A DNA stretch of 64,000 bases from JBDWFY01 sp039976075 (GTDB taxonomy: Bacteria; Pseudomonadota; Alphaproteobacteria; Rhizobiales; Stappiaceae). The notes below the pieces were generated by a model. The model was not told the DNA's origin. It worked only from the letters and a program-made list of their open reading frames with translations, and ran no database searches. The stretch's first letter is position 1. Every line of letters begins with the position of its first letter. The translations under genes and the position numbers were made by a program. Below are positions 7,639 through 15,950 of this stretch, piece by piece. The stretch is taken from the NCBI GenBank assembly GCA_039976075.1, contig JBDWFY010000001.1, positions 1,054,001 to 1,118,000 of the forward strand, in the 5' to 3' direction.

Positions 7639-9555
7639 ATGTTGCAAATAAATGATCTTGTTTACCGGATTGGCGGGCGTACGTTGATGGACGGCGCGAC
7701 CGTTACCATTCCCGAGGGTGCTAAAGTCGGGCTGGTGGGCCGCAATGGCACCGGGAAAACAACCCTGTTCAAACTGCTGACCGGAGACCTTGCCCCGGAA
7801 AGCGGATCGATCAAACTGCCGCGCAATGCACGGATCGGACAGGTGCGCCAAGAGGCACCTGCGACCGATGACAGTCTGCTGGATACGGTACTCGCCGCCG
7901 ATCTGGAGCGGACCGAGTTGCTGGCTCAGGCGGACACCGAAACAGATCCGATGAAAATCTCGGATATCCATACAAGACTGATCGATATCGACGCCCATTC
8001 TGCAGAAGCGCGTGCTGGCGCGATACTGGGTGGTCTGGGCTTTGATGCCGCCGCCCAGCAACGTCCGTGCAAGGATTTTTCAGGTGGCTGGCGCATGCGT
8101 GTCGCCCTGGCCGCAATCCTGTTTTCGCAACCAGATTTCCTGTTGCTCGATGAGCCGACCAACTATCTCGACCTTGAAGGGACAATGTGGCTTGAAAACT
8201 ATATCGGTCGCTATCCCTACACAGTAGTACTGATTTCCCATGACCGGGATCTTCTGAACAAAGCCGTCGGTACAATTGTCCATCTGGAAGAACTGAAGCT
8301 GACCTCCTACAAGGGCGGCTACGATAATTTCGAACGTCAGCGCCGCGAAAAGATGGAACTGGCGGGCAAGATGCAGGTTAAGCAGGAGGCGAACCGAAAG
8401 CACCTGGAAGCGTTCGTAAACCGGTTCCGTGCCAAGGCATCCAAAGCGCGACAGGCACAGTCTCGCCTGAAAATGCTGGAAAAGCTCAAGCCGATTTCCG
8501 CTATCGTCGACTCGACCGTCAAACCGATCCAGTTACCCGATCCCGAAAAGACACTGTCGCCGCCGATCATCTCGATGGAAAACGCGTCGGTTGGCTATGA
8601 TGGCAAACCGGTTCTGAAAAAACTCGATCTCAGGATTGACCATGACGACCGTATCGCGTTGCTCGGCTCAAACGGCAATGGCAAATCCACATTCGCAAAG
8701 CTGCTCAGCAACCGTCTTCCGGTTATGGCCGGCGGCATGCACAGCGCCTCCAAACTTTCCATCGCCTATTTTGCTCAGCACCAGTTGGATGAGTTGGTTC
8801 CCGAACAATCCCCGGCTGATCATGTCCGCAAACTGCTCCCCGGTGCCAAGGAAGGTCAGGTTCGGGCGCGCGTTTCACAGTTCGGCCTCCCCACTGACCG
8901 GATGGATCTGCCCGCCAAGTCACTGTCCGGCGGCGAGAAAGCACGGCTCCTGCTTGGTCTTGCCACCTTCAACGGGCCCAACATGATTATTCTCGATGAG
9001 CCAACCAACCATCTGGATATCGATAGTCGCGAGGCATTGATCCACGCGATCAACGGGTATCAGGGCGCGGTCATTCTGATCAGCCATGACCGCCATCTGG
9101 TGGAAACCTGCGCCGACAGTCTATGGCTGGTCGATCAGGGCACAATTCACCCCTTTGATGGCGACATGAACGACTATCGACGTCATGTGTTGAAAGCCGG
9201 TTCCGGTAAAAAAGGGAAAAAAGCGGCGGCAGAAGCCGCGGCCGCAGCAGCCGAAGTGGCCGCTGAGACCGAACGCAAAACCGGTCAGGAAAAACGCAAG
9301 GAAAATGCCGGGCTACGCAAAACAATGGCCCCCTTGCGCAAAGACATTCAGGCCGCGGAGCGGAACATCGAAAAGCTTCAGAAGAAAATCGCAGAGCTCG
9401 ACAATAAACTCGCGTCTGCCGATCTCTATCAGAAGGACCCAGAATCCGCGACGAAATACGCAAAAGAGCGCGCCGACACTGAACGCGATTTGCAGCGTAC
9501 GGAAGAAAAGTGGCTGGCGATGTCGGCGGAATATGAGGAAGCGGTTTCGGCGTAA
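7639..9555 (+). CDS. ABC-F family ATPase (ribosome-associated, Uup/YheS-like)
   Basis: A 638-residue soluble protein with two ATP-binding cassettes and no membrane part. Domain 1: Walker A GRNGTGKTT, signature FSGGWRMRVALA, Walker B LLLDEPTNYLD. Domain 2: Walker A GSNGNGKST, signature LSGGEKARLLLG, Walker B IILDEPTNHLD. The charged helical linker between them (roughly residues 240-300) and the C-terminal coiled coil (about residues 520-636, with an Ala-rich KKAAAEAAAAAAEVAAE stretch) are typical of ABC-F translation factors that act at the ribosomal E site. ATG 7639 was chosen over an upstream in-frame start (7552) because homology begins there and AAGGA precedes it. Confidence 0.93.
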   Translation: MLQINDLVYRIGGRTLMDGATVTIPEGAKVGLVGRNGTGKTTLFKLLTGDLAPESGSIKLPRNARIGQVRQEAPATDDSLLDTVLAADLERTELLAQADTETDPMKISDIHTRLIDIDAHSAEARAGAILGGLGFDAAAQQRPCKDFSGGWRMRVALAAILFSQPDFLLLDEPTNYLDLEGTMWLENYIGRYPYTVVLISHDRDLLNKAVGTIVHLEELKLTSYKGGYDNFERQRREKMELAGKMQVKQEANRKHLEAFVNRFRAKASKARQAQSRLKMLEKLKPISAIVDSTVKPIQLPDPEKTLSPPIISMENASVGYDGKPVLKKLDLRIDHDDRIALLGSNGNGKSTFAKLLSNRLPVMAGGMHSASKLSIAYFAQHQLDELVPEQSPADHVRKLLPGAKEGQVRARVSQFGLPTDRMDLPAKSLSGGEKARLLLGLATFNGPNMIILDEPTNHLDIDSREALIHAINGYQGAVILISHDRHLVETCADSLWLVDQGTIHPFDGDMNDYRRHVLKAGSGKKGKKAAAEAAAAAAEVAAETERKTGQEKRKENAGLRKTMAPLRKDIQAAERNIEKLQKKIAELDNKLASADLYQKDPESATKYAKERADTERDLQRTEEKWLAMSAEYEEAVSA

Positions 9556-9569
9556 TAATTCGCCACGAT

Positions 9570-10694
9570 TCAACGCGCTGGTTTGTTGAACAACGCCGTC
9601 ACAAACGGGGCCATACCTGAGCTTTCGATATGAACACCCGGTCGCTGGATATCAATTTCCAGCCCGTGTCTTTTGAACGCATCAAGGTCGCTCAGGGTCA
9701 GTGGCCACGGGGGACCACCATCGAGATCGTCGCTGTCCTTGCCGAGCAACGAATAGACGAACAGTATGCCGCCCGGGCGAACCAAGCGGGACACCGCTTC
9801 AATCGCTTTTCCTCTGAGGTCGCCGGGCGCAAAGGCCTGCAGATTGTAGCACTCAAAAACCAGGTCAAACGCACCGCCCCACAAAGGCGGTGGTTTCATC
9901 AGATTGGCGGCCTCAAAATTGACCGCAGAATCCGGAAATCGTTTTTTTGCCCAGCTAATTGCATCCTTGGATATGTCGAACGCCGTTACTTTCCATCCCG
10001 CCTGAGCCAGCGCATCGGCATTGTCGCCGAGGCCGCAGCCGACATCGATGGCCATCCGACCCTCGCCGGGATTCTCCGTCAGCCAACGCAGCAGTTCGGG
10101 TTTTGGTCTCAGATCAGCCCACGGCACAGCCGCCTCATCGCCACCGGCTCCCTCATACGCTGCCTGAAACCAGGCATTGTGCTTGCCCATATCACCGCTG
10201 CGAATACTTTGATCTTGCAGGAGTTTTTGCGCTGCCGCTTTCCTGCGGTTGAAAAAACCTGATTCCCGCGCGGAACCACCGGCGGGAGCCGGAGCGCCTT
10301 CCTGGGCAGCATCCAGCCCGAGCCCAGCTTCCAGGCTGGAGGCCAGAGCTGCTTCAAGAGCCGCTGCATCAAGATCAACCTCAGGATATGCGTTGTCTTC
10401 GCCTTGAGACGGTTGGTCCCCGCCAGCAATACTTTCCGATGGTGAGGATTGCTCGCTGCCTTCGGCAGCTTCCACGGGTTCAGTATCCTGAGAGCCGGAC
10501 AACTCCACCTCCAGAGCACCTGCCAGCCCAACATCAAGACCCTCGGGCCAGGCCTCATCAGAAGCCGGCATGGCCTGTTCCAATGCCTGACTTATCGCGT
10601 CTTCCAAACCCGAGTCAGTCTGATCGGTGATGTCGTCTTTTCCATCACCGCTGTTATCATCCTTTTTGGGAGCGTGCGGCACAGGCTCCTTCAT
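9570..10694 (-). CDS. SAM-dependent methyltransferase with a long acidic N-terminal extension
   Basis: A 374-residue protein. The C-terminal domain (about residues 172-374) is a class I methyltransferase of thiopurine-methyltransferase-like type: motif I DVGCGLGDN (217-225), AFDIS, and F-D-L-V-F-E-C-Y-N-L-Q. The first 140 residues are acidic and of low complexity, with two related amphipathic stretches, GLEDAISQALEQAM (29-42) and DAAALEAALASSLEAGL (109-125), separated by Ser/Glu/Gly-rich sequence. This extension is not part of the usual fold. ATG 10694 (GAGGAAGG upstream) lies 19 bp after holC, so the two are probably cotranscribed. Substrate is unknown. It is tail to tail with the ABC-F gene, 14 bp apart. 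Confidence 0.85.
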   Translation of the reverse strand: MKEPVPHAPKKDDNSGDGKDDITDQTDSGLEDAISQALEQAMPASDEAWPEGLDVGLAGALEVELSGSQDTEPVEAAEGSEQSSPSESIAGGDQPSQGEDNAYPEVDLDAAALEAALASSLEAGLGLDAAQEGAPAPAGGSARESGFFNRRKAAAQKLLQDQSIRSGDMGKHNAWFQAAYEGAGGDEAAVPWADLRPKPELLRWLTENPGEGRMAIDVGCGLGDNADALAQAGWKVTAFDISKDAISWAKKRFPDSAVNFEAANLMKPPPLWGGAFDLVFECYNLQAFAPGDLRGKAIEAVSRLVRPGGILFVYSLLGKDSDDLDGGPPWPLTLSDLDAFKRHGLEIDIQRPGVHIESSGMAPFVTALFNKPAR

Positions 10695-10713
10695 GGTGCG
10701 GCCTTCCTCGTAC

Positions 10714-11163
10714 TCACGCCTTTTGCTCCCAGCGACCAGCCTCATTTTGCTGCCAGTAGGTTAACGATGCATCGGTTCCTTGCAACCGTTTCCAATGCGT
10801 TCGCGCATCGGAAACTGCCGACTGATCATGTCCGTCAAACATGAATACGGCACGATTATAAGAATCAAGTTCCGGTGGTTGGGCCCGATCAACAACAAAC
10901 CGCACTGTTGCGCTATTGGGATTATCTTGAGTGTCTGTAATAAAAACCGGCTGAAGTTCGGAATAATCGTCCGACGCTGTACCGTGCGGTAAAAAACTAT
11001 CTTCCCGAAAAGTCCACAGGTGCGTATCCAAAGCCTGGCACCGTTCCTGAGAGCCACACTGGATCACCACTGCCCACTCTCGTTCAAGACACTTCGCGAC
11101 CAATCCCGGCAGAGCTTGTTCAAGTGACTGATTCTGAAGATGATAAAACAATATTTCGGACAC
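10714..11163 (-). CDS. holC: DNA polymerase III chi subunit
   Basis: A 149-residue HolC homologue, the clamp-loader accessory subunit that links the replicase to single-strand binding protein. The N-terminus SEILFYHLQNQSLEQALPGLV, the W-T-F-R-E-D-S-F-L-P-H-G core and the later R-A-V-F-M-F-D-G strand match the family, at its usual length. GTG 11163 is taken as start since homology begins there; an ORF start at 11184 would add seven unrelated residues. In many alphaproteobacteria holC directly follows pepA. Here pepA is upstream on the same strand, but a 710-bp gap with a terminator and a small plus-strand gene separates them, so holC has its own promoter. Confidence 0.9.
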   Translation of the reverse strand: MSEILFYHLQNQSLEQALPGLVAKCLEREWAVVIQCGSQERCQALDTHLWTFREDSFLPHGTASDDYSELQPVFITDTQDNPNSATVRFVVDRAQPPELDSYNRAVFMFDGHDQSAVSDARTHWKRLQGTDASLTYWQQNEAGRWEQKA

Positions 11164-11560
11164 GATGTTCTCTCTACCAACCATGGAATTGTCCGGCGAA
11201 GGGCTTCGCTACACGACTGAATTCGTATCAACAAAGCAAGAATCCACAACTTCTTTGCCATGTCAGCGACAATTGTTCAAATTGAGGCAAATTTCAGGCG
11301 GATTTACCGATGCTATGTGTTTGATAGATCACACCCATTAAGCATCATAAGCAAATGTTGGCGCCAAACGACCATTGGTGTGTCATTGTGTGGCCGAAAC
11401 ACAGTTTTTGTGATGCGAATCATATATCGAGGCCCCGGTCTTTGGCAAAAAGACTTCAGAATTAACGAAACTGTCATTGGTTGGCTCTTAAAAACGCTGC
11501 CGTCGATTTGCCTCTTTGTTGGAGGCAGCGTTTGGGGATCAACTGGGGGATCGTCAGGAA
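11164..11560. other. Intergenic region with a 10-bp stem-loop before the small ORF
   Basis: This gap carries the minus-strand promoter of holC and the plus-strand leader of the small ORF at 11561. A hairpin with arms AAACGCTGCC (11492-11501) and GGCAGCGTTT (11524-11533) and a 22-base loop lies 27 bp before that ORF. On the minus strand it is followed by TTTTTAAG, so it could also stop leftward transcription. The 136-codon open frame covering 11260-11670 looks non-coding. Confidence 0.5.
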
Positions 11561-11680
11561 ATGATTACGCGTATTTGCATATTTTTCGTTCTTGTTGCCG
11601 GCCTGGCAGGTGCGACAGCAAGCATGGGTGTGGTGCTAACCGAAGAGGCAAGCGCCTGTCAGACTTATAAAACCTGCTGA
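11561..11680 (+). CDS. Small secreted cysteine-containing peptide (39 aa), function unknown
   Basis: A short reading frame too small for routine calling. ATG 11561 lies 2-3 bases behind AGGAA. The product has a hydrophobic stretch typical of a signal peptide (MITRICIFFVLVAGLAGA), then TASMGVVLTEEASA and ends in CQTYKTC. Cleavage after ASA would release a 7-residue peptide CQTYKTC with two cysteines, able to form a disulfide; alternatively the whole chain is a small membrane peptide. A stem-loop lies 27 bp before it and a strong terminator follows at 11795-11833, so it looks like a self-contained transcription unit. I do not recognise a family. Confidence 0.55.
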   Translation: MITRICIFFVLVAGLAGATASMGVVLTEEASACQTYKTC

Positions 11681-11794
11681 ATACCATTGTCGGCAACCGG
11701 GGTGGCGGCCGACGAAAAAGCAGTTTTAATTCAGATATCTAGAATGTTTTTTACCTATTGAGGCACGAAGGCAATCTGAACGTCGAAATGAAGT

Positions 11795-11833
11795 AAAAAA
11801 AAACCGCTGGGTCAAACCAGCGGTTTTTGTTTT
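11795..11833. terminator. Bidirectional rho-independent terminator (small ORF / pepA)
   Basis: Arms CCGCTGG (11804-11810) and CCAGCGG (11817-11823) with flanking A/T runs that extend the stem. The plus strand continues TTTTTGTTTTG; the minus strand has nine T residues (11795-11803 in reverse). It lies 41 bp past the pepA stop and serves pepA on the minus strand and the 39-aa gene on the plus strand. Confidence 0.88.
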
Positions 11834-11873
11834 GCGCAGCTGATCCGCCTGAACACGTGCGGAATATCCGCAT

Positions 11874-13400
11874 TCAGCTTTCGTAGCGATTTTTCACAAA
11901 CCGATCCAGCAACCGAACACCGAATCCCGACGCCCATGATTTATTGATCTCAGTTTTGGGAGATCCGAATGCAGTACCGGCAATATCCAGATGCGCCCAC
12001 GGCAGTTCATTCACAAAGCGCTGCAGGAACTGAGCTGCAGTGATTGATCCCGCTGCCCTGCCCCCGGTGTTTTTAACGTCTCCAACGCTGCCATCGATGA
12101 TCTTGTCGTAATCTGGATCAAGCGGCAGACGCCAAACTCTTTCCGCAGTCTCGGTTCCCGCCTGGCCAAGATCCGCCGCCAGTTCATCGTCATTGGAATA
12201 CAGTCCGGCATAGTGATGACCAAGTGCAATGATCACTGCGCCGGTCAAAGTCGCAAGGTCGATCATAAATGCGGGTTTAAACTTCTGCTGAGTGTACCAA
12301 AGCGCATCTGCAAGAACCAAACGCCCCTCGGCGTCGGTATTCAGAACTTCGATGGTCTGACCGGACATTGAAGTGACAACATCTCCAGGCCGCTGAGCAT
12401 CCGCATCGGGCATGTTTTCGACCAGACCAATCACCCCAATGACATTGGCTTTGGCTTTTCGTCCGGCAAGCGCCTTCATCAGGCCAGTCACAGCAGCGGC
12501 ACCGCCCATGTCGCCTTTCATATCTTCCATACCGCCGGCAGGTTTTATCGATATGCCACCCGTGTCAAAAACAACTCCTTTGCCGACAAACGCAGCCGGG
12601 GCCTCTTTTGCCTTGCCGCCCTTCCAGTGCATGATCACCAACTTGGCCGGTCGCACAGATCCTTGAGAAACGCCAAGCAACGCTCTCATGCCAAGTTTCT
12701 GCATATCCTTCTCTTCAAGGATATCGACTTTCACACCGAGGCTTTCGAGCTTCTTTGCTTCACTGGCAAATTCAATCGTCCCCAAAATATTTGCAGGCTC
12801 ATTGACTAGATCGCGGGCCAGATGAACCCCTTCGGCGATCGCCAGCAACGGCGTAAAGGCCTTTTTTGCAGCCAGATGACCTTCAAGGCAGATCTGTATC
12901 TTTACCGCACCGGTTTCTTTTTTTTCCTTATTGTTTTTGTCGCCGTCCTTATCCGATTTATGTCGATCAAAAATGTACTGGCGCAGTTTCATACCTTGCG
13001 CAAAAGCCGCTGCACTCTCGGGATCAAGCACCGAACCGTCCGGGTTCTCAAGCAGCACTGAAATCACTTTGCCGTTCACACTGGAGAGTGCACCCATGAC
13101 AGCGCCCCCAAGTGCCTCCCAGTCCGTCGCCTTTTCCAGAGTGCTTTCGCTGCCCATCCCTGCAATCAGGATTCGTTCTGCATCTGTGCCGGCAGGATTG
13201 ATAATGTCCAATATTTTGCGCGCGGCACCGGAGTAGTCAGCGGTTTGCATGGCCTTGGTCAGCACGCCGTCAGCGGTTTTATCAATCGCACCCGCTAGCG
13301 GTCCCAAGGTTCCCTCATTCCCTGCAAGGACAACAAGCGCTTCGCGCCCCGGTTTGTCTGGTTTGGCAAATGAAATCGTGTAGGTTTTCGGCATACTCAT
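11874..13400 (-). CDS. pepA: Leucyl aminopeptidase (M17, cytosol aminopeptidase)
   Basis: A 508-residue dinuclear-metal aminopeptidase that removes N-terminal residues from peptides in the cytoplasm. The family signature NTDAEGRLVLADAL is present, with its Asp and Glu metal ligands; further ligands lie in GKGVVFDTGGISIKP and K-G-D-M-G-G-A. Start taken at ATG 13400 (MSMPKTY), where the natural N-terminus begins; the frame stays open to 13493 but that part looks unrelated. The insert DKHKSDKDGDKNNKEKKE-type Lys/Asp-rich loop near residue 160 is charged and probably surface exposed. It is divergent from lptF, a common alphaproteobacterial arrangement. Confidence 0.95.
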   Translation of the reverse strand: MSMPKTYTISFAKPDKPGREALVVLAGNEGTLGPLAGAIDKTADGVLTKAMQTADYSGAARKILDIINPAGTDAERILIAGMGSESTLEKATDWEALGGAVMGALSSVNGKVISVLLENPDGSVLDPESAAAFAQGMKLRQYIFDRHKSDKDGDKNNKEKKETGAVKIQICLEGHLAAKKAFTPLLAIAEGVHLARDLVNEPANILGTIEFASEAKKLESLGVKVDILEEKDMQKLGMRALLGVSQGSVRPAKLVIMHWKGGKAKEAPAAFVGKGVVFDTGGISIKPAGGMEDMKGDMGGAAAVTGLMKALAGRKAKANVIGVIGLVENMPDADAQRPGDVVTSMSGQTIEVLNTDAEGRLVLADALWYTQQKFKPAFMIDLATLTGAVIIALGHHYAGLYSNDDELAADLGQAGTETAERVWRLPLDPDYDKIIDGSVGDVKNTGGRAAGSITAAQFLQRFVNELPWAHLDIAGTAFGSPKTEINKSWASGFGVRLLDRFVKNRYES

Positions 13401-13664
13401 CTCGAATCGTTGGATCGGAATTTTGGGTAAAGGTGGGTTTGCAGCTTTTTGCGACGCATAAACTGTGGCGCCTGATACACACAATGGCCTCAACCGGTCA
13501 ATTCAGCAAGCTTTTCAACGCCCAAAGCTTTATTAACTACGTTTGTTGTGCGACTCTTCACCAAATTGGAAACATATGAAAAGCCATAGCATTGCCATGA
13601 GTTTAGGTATGATGCGGGGGCAAATCACAGTGAACCATTTGGAACCACCGGTAACCGAGAACGC

Positions 13665-14849
13665 ATGAGAACAATCGAGCGCTATATTTTCGGCCGGCTG
13701 TCATCCGTTTTTCTTATGACACTAGGGGCTTTGACCGGCATCGTCTGGTCAACGCAGGCTTTGCGTCAGCTTGACCTCGTTTCCTCCAAAGGCCAGACCA
13801 TTCTCCAGTTCCTGGAAATGACGATGATGGCGCTGCCATTCCTGATGATGAACATTGCCCCGTTCGCCCTGATGATCGCTGCTCTGCTTGTCCTCAATAC
13901 GCTCAGCAATGACAGCGAACTCATTGTCATCAGCGCAGCCGGTGCATCTCGGCTCAGAACCCTCAAGCCGGTTCTCTACTTCGCGCTCATACTGACAGGC
14001 GTTCTCTATCTTTTATCCTTTTATGTTTCGCCGATGGGTTTGGCGGCCCTCCGCGATGAAATCGTGCGGGTCCGCGTCGACCTTGTTGCCAATATTGTGA
14101 AACCCGGCCAATTCCAGACAGTGCAGAAAGGCCTGACATTTCATATTCGCAACCGATCCGGCGACGGCCGACTTGAAGGCCTCGTGCTTGACGATCGGCG
14201 GGAACCAGACCGATACTTCACGTACGAAGCATCCAAAGGTCACATCGCTGAAATTGGTGGCCAAACTCTATTGATTATGACGGACGGCACCATTCAGCGA
14301 TTGATTCCGGATTCCGGCGCAATTTCCATTGTGCAGTTCGAGTCTTACGCGTTCGATCTGACCGCAATGATGCCGCAAGCCGGCGACCCGACTTACAAAC
14401 CAAGTGAACGAACCTTGCCGGCTATTTTCGCCCTGACGGACGATGATCCTTATTACGCGGAGAAAAAAGACCGGTTTGACAAGGAGGTCAATGATCGGCT
14501 GACACTGCCCCTTTATACGCTTGCTTTTGGTCTCATCGTATTTGCATTTCTAGGCAGTCCAAAGACTACTCGCCAGGGTCGCAGCAGCGCGGTTTTAGGC
14601 GCGCTGGTCTGCTGCGTAGCGCTAAGAGCGCTGGCCTTTGGAGCCGTCAATCTGTCCGGCACTAATCTTTTGGCCGATATTATCGTATTCGCACTCCCTG
14701 TTGTTGCCAGTCTTTTGGCACTGTGGTTCATCATCTCAGACAACACGCCCCGCATCTTCATATTTTTTGCCGCGATTGGTGAGGCAGTCGTACGATCCGC
14801 CGAAGCTCTCAGTATCCGCCTTTCCGGCGGCAGACACTCGGGGGCATAG
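13665..14849 (+). CDS. lptF: LPS export ABC transporter permease LptF
   Basis: A 394-residue YjgP/YjgQ-family permease. LptF, LptG and the LptB ATPase extract lipopolysaccharide from the inner membrane and feed it to the periplasmic bridge. Three hydrophobic helices at the N-terminus (first: VFLMTLGALTGIVW), a large periplasmic beta-jellyroll in the middle (about residues 125-265) and three helices near the C-terminus are visible. The N-terminal RTIERYIFGRL is typical of LptF. It is followed by lptG after 9 bp and is divergent from pepA. Confidence 0.95.
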   Translation: MRTIERYIFGRLSSVFLMTLGALTGIVWSTQALRQLDLVSSKGQTILQFLEMTMMALPFLMMNIAPFALMIAALLVLNTLSNDSELIVISAAGASRLRTLKPVLYFALILTGVLYLLSFYVSPMGLAALRDEIVRVRVDLVANIVKPGQFQTVQKGLTFHIRNRSGDGRLEGLVLDDRREPDRYFTYEASKGHIAEIGGQTLLIMTDGTIQRLIPDSGAISIVQFESYAFDLTAMMPQAGDPTYKPSERTLPAIFALTDDDPYYAEKKDRFDKEVNDRLTLPLYTLAFGLIVFAFLGSPKTTRQGRSSAVLGALVCCVALRALAFGAVNLSGTNLLADIIVFALPVVASLLALWFIISDNTPRIFIFFAAIGEAVVRSAEALSIRLSGGRHSGA

Positions 14850-14858
14850 GCGCGAGGG

Positions 14859-15950
14859 ATGCTTGGTCGTACACTCACTCTTTATTTTTCCGGGCGCCTC
14901 CTGAAATGGATATTGGGGCTGTTTCTTTTTGCGGCAGTACTCATTTTCATGTTCGACTTTCTGGAGTTGGTGAGACGTGGAAGTGACCGCGAAGGGTTTT
15001 CCGTAGTTCAGGTCGCTCTTATTTCCGCGCTTAGAGTACCCAGCCTATTGGAACAGGTACTACCGTTTGCGACCCTGTTTGGCGCTATCGCTGCCTTTGT
15101 CAGCCTCAGCCGCAGTCTGGAGCTGGTCGTAGCGCGCGCCGCAGGCATTTCGGTCTGGCAGTTTTGCGGACCTGCGCTGGTACTCGCCCTTCTTGTCGGC
15201 GGAGTCGCGATTACGCTTTACAATCCCCTGGCCGTTTATATGAAACAACTGTCGGAAGACACGGGCAGTTCCCTGTTTGGCACTGGAGGAACCCGGCTTC
15301 TAGCTAAAGAGCAAGAAATATGGCTGCGCCAGGACGGAGCAAACGGCGAAACCGTTCTTTATGCGACCAGCGCTGAACAGGGCGGCATCGTTCTTTTTGA
15401 TGTATCCGTTCTCCAATTTGACAGAAACGGTATTTTCGAAGAACGCATCGAAGCGGATCGCGCTGAGTTGCAGGACGGACATTGGCTTCTTTCCAATGCG
15501 ACCGCCTATGAAATGGATGCTCGACCCCAGAAACTGGACACTTACGAAGTCAGCACATTCCTGAGCCCGACAGAGGTCCGTGAACGGATTGCGGATCCCG
15601 AATCAATTTCGTTCTGGGAACTGCCTAAATTCGTCGAACTGGCGCATCGCGCCGGTCTTCCGGCATATCGATACGCGCTTCAATATCAAACACTTCTTGC
15701 TCGTCCACTACTTTTGGCGGCCATGGTCCTTATAGCCGCTGCGGTATCTTTGAAATTTTCGCGTTTTGGTGGCCTTGGAAGGATGATTCTGGGTGGCATA
15801 TTGGCAGGCTTCGTGCTTTATGTGCTGTCACAACTGACAAGAGATTTGGGTGGAGCCGGTATAATTCCGCCTGTCATCGCCGCATGGTCGCCTGGGATAG
15901 TCGCAACGCTAATGGGATTTTCGATTCTGTTACATAGGGAGGATGGATAG
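14859..15950 (+). CDS. lptG: LPS export ABC transporter permease LptG
   Basis: A 363-residue partner of LptF with the same layout: N-terminal helices (RTLTLYFSGRLLKWILGLF), a periplasmic jellyroll domain at about residues 125-260 and C-terminal helices. The conserved EQVLPFATLFGAIAAF segment is the coupling region that contacts LptB. It lies 9 bp after lptF, and its stop codon overlaps the GTG start of lptD, so the three are translationally coupled. Confidence 0.95.
   Translation: MLGRTLTLYFSGRLLKWILGLFLFAAVLIFMFDFLELVRRGSDREGFSVVQVALISALRVPSLLEQVLPFATLFGAIAAFVSLSRSLELVVARAAGISVWQFCGPALVLALLVGGVAITLYNPLAVYMKQLSEDTGSSLFGTGGTRLLAKEQEIWLRQDGANGETVLYATSAEQGGIVLFDVSVLQFDRNGIFEERIEADRAELQDGHWLLSNATAYEMDARPQKLDTYEVSTFLSPTEVRERIADPESISFWELPKFVELAHRAGLPAYRYALQYQTLLARPLLLAAMVLIAAAVSLKFSRFGGLGRMILGGILAGFVLYVLSQLTRDLGGAGIIPPVIAAWSPGIVATLMGFSILLHREDG

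Noticed and set aside
11260..11670. A 136-codon plus-strand open frame
   Set aside because: No recognisable domain, odd composition and no ribosome site. The shorter frame at 11561 in another register has a ribosome site and signal-like sequence and is preferred.
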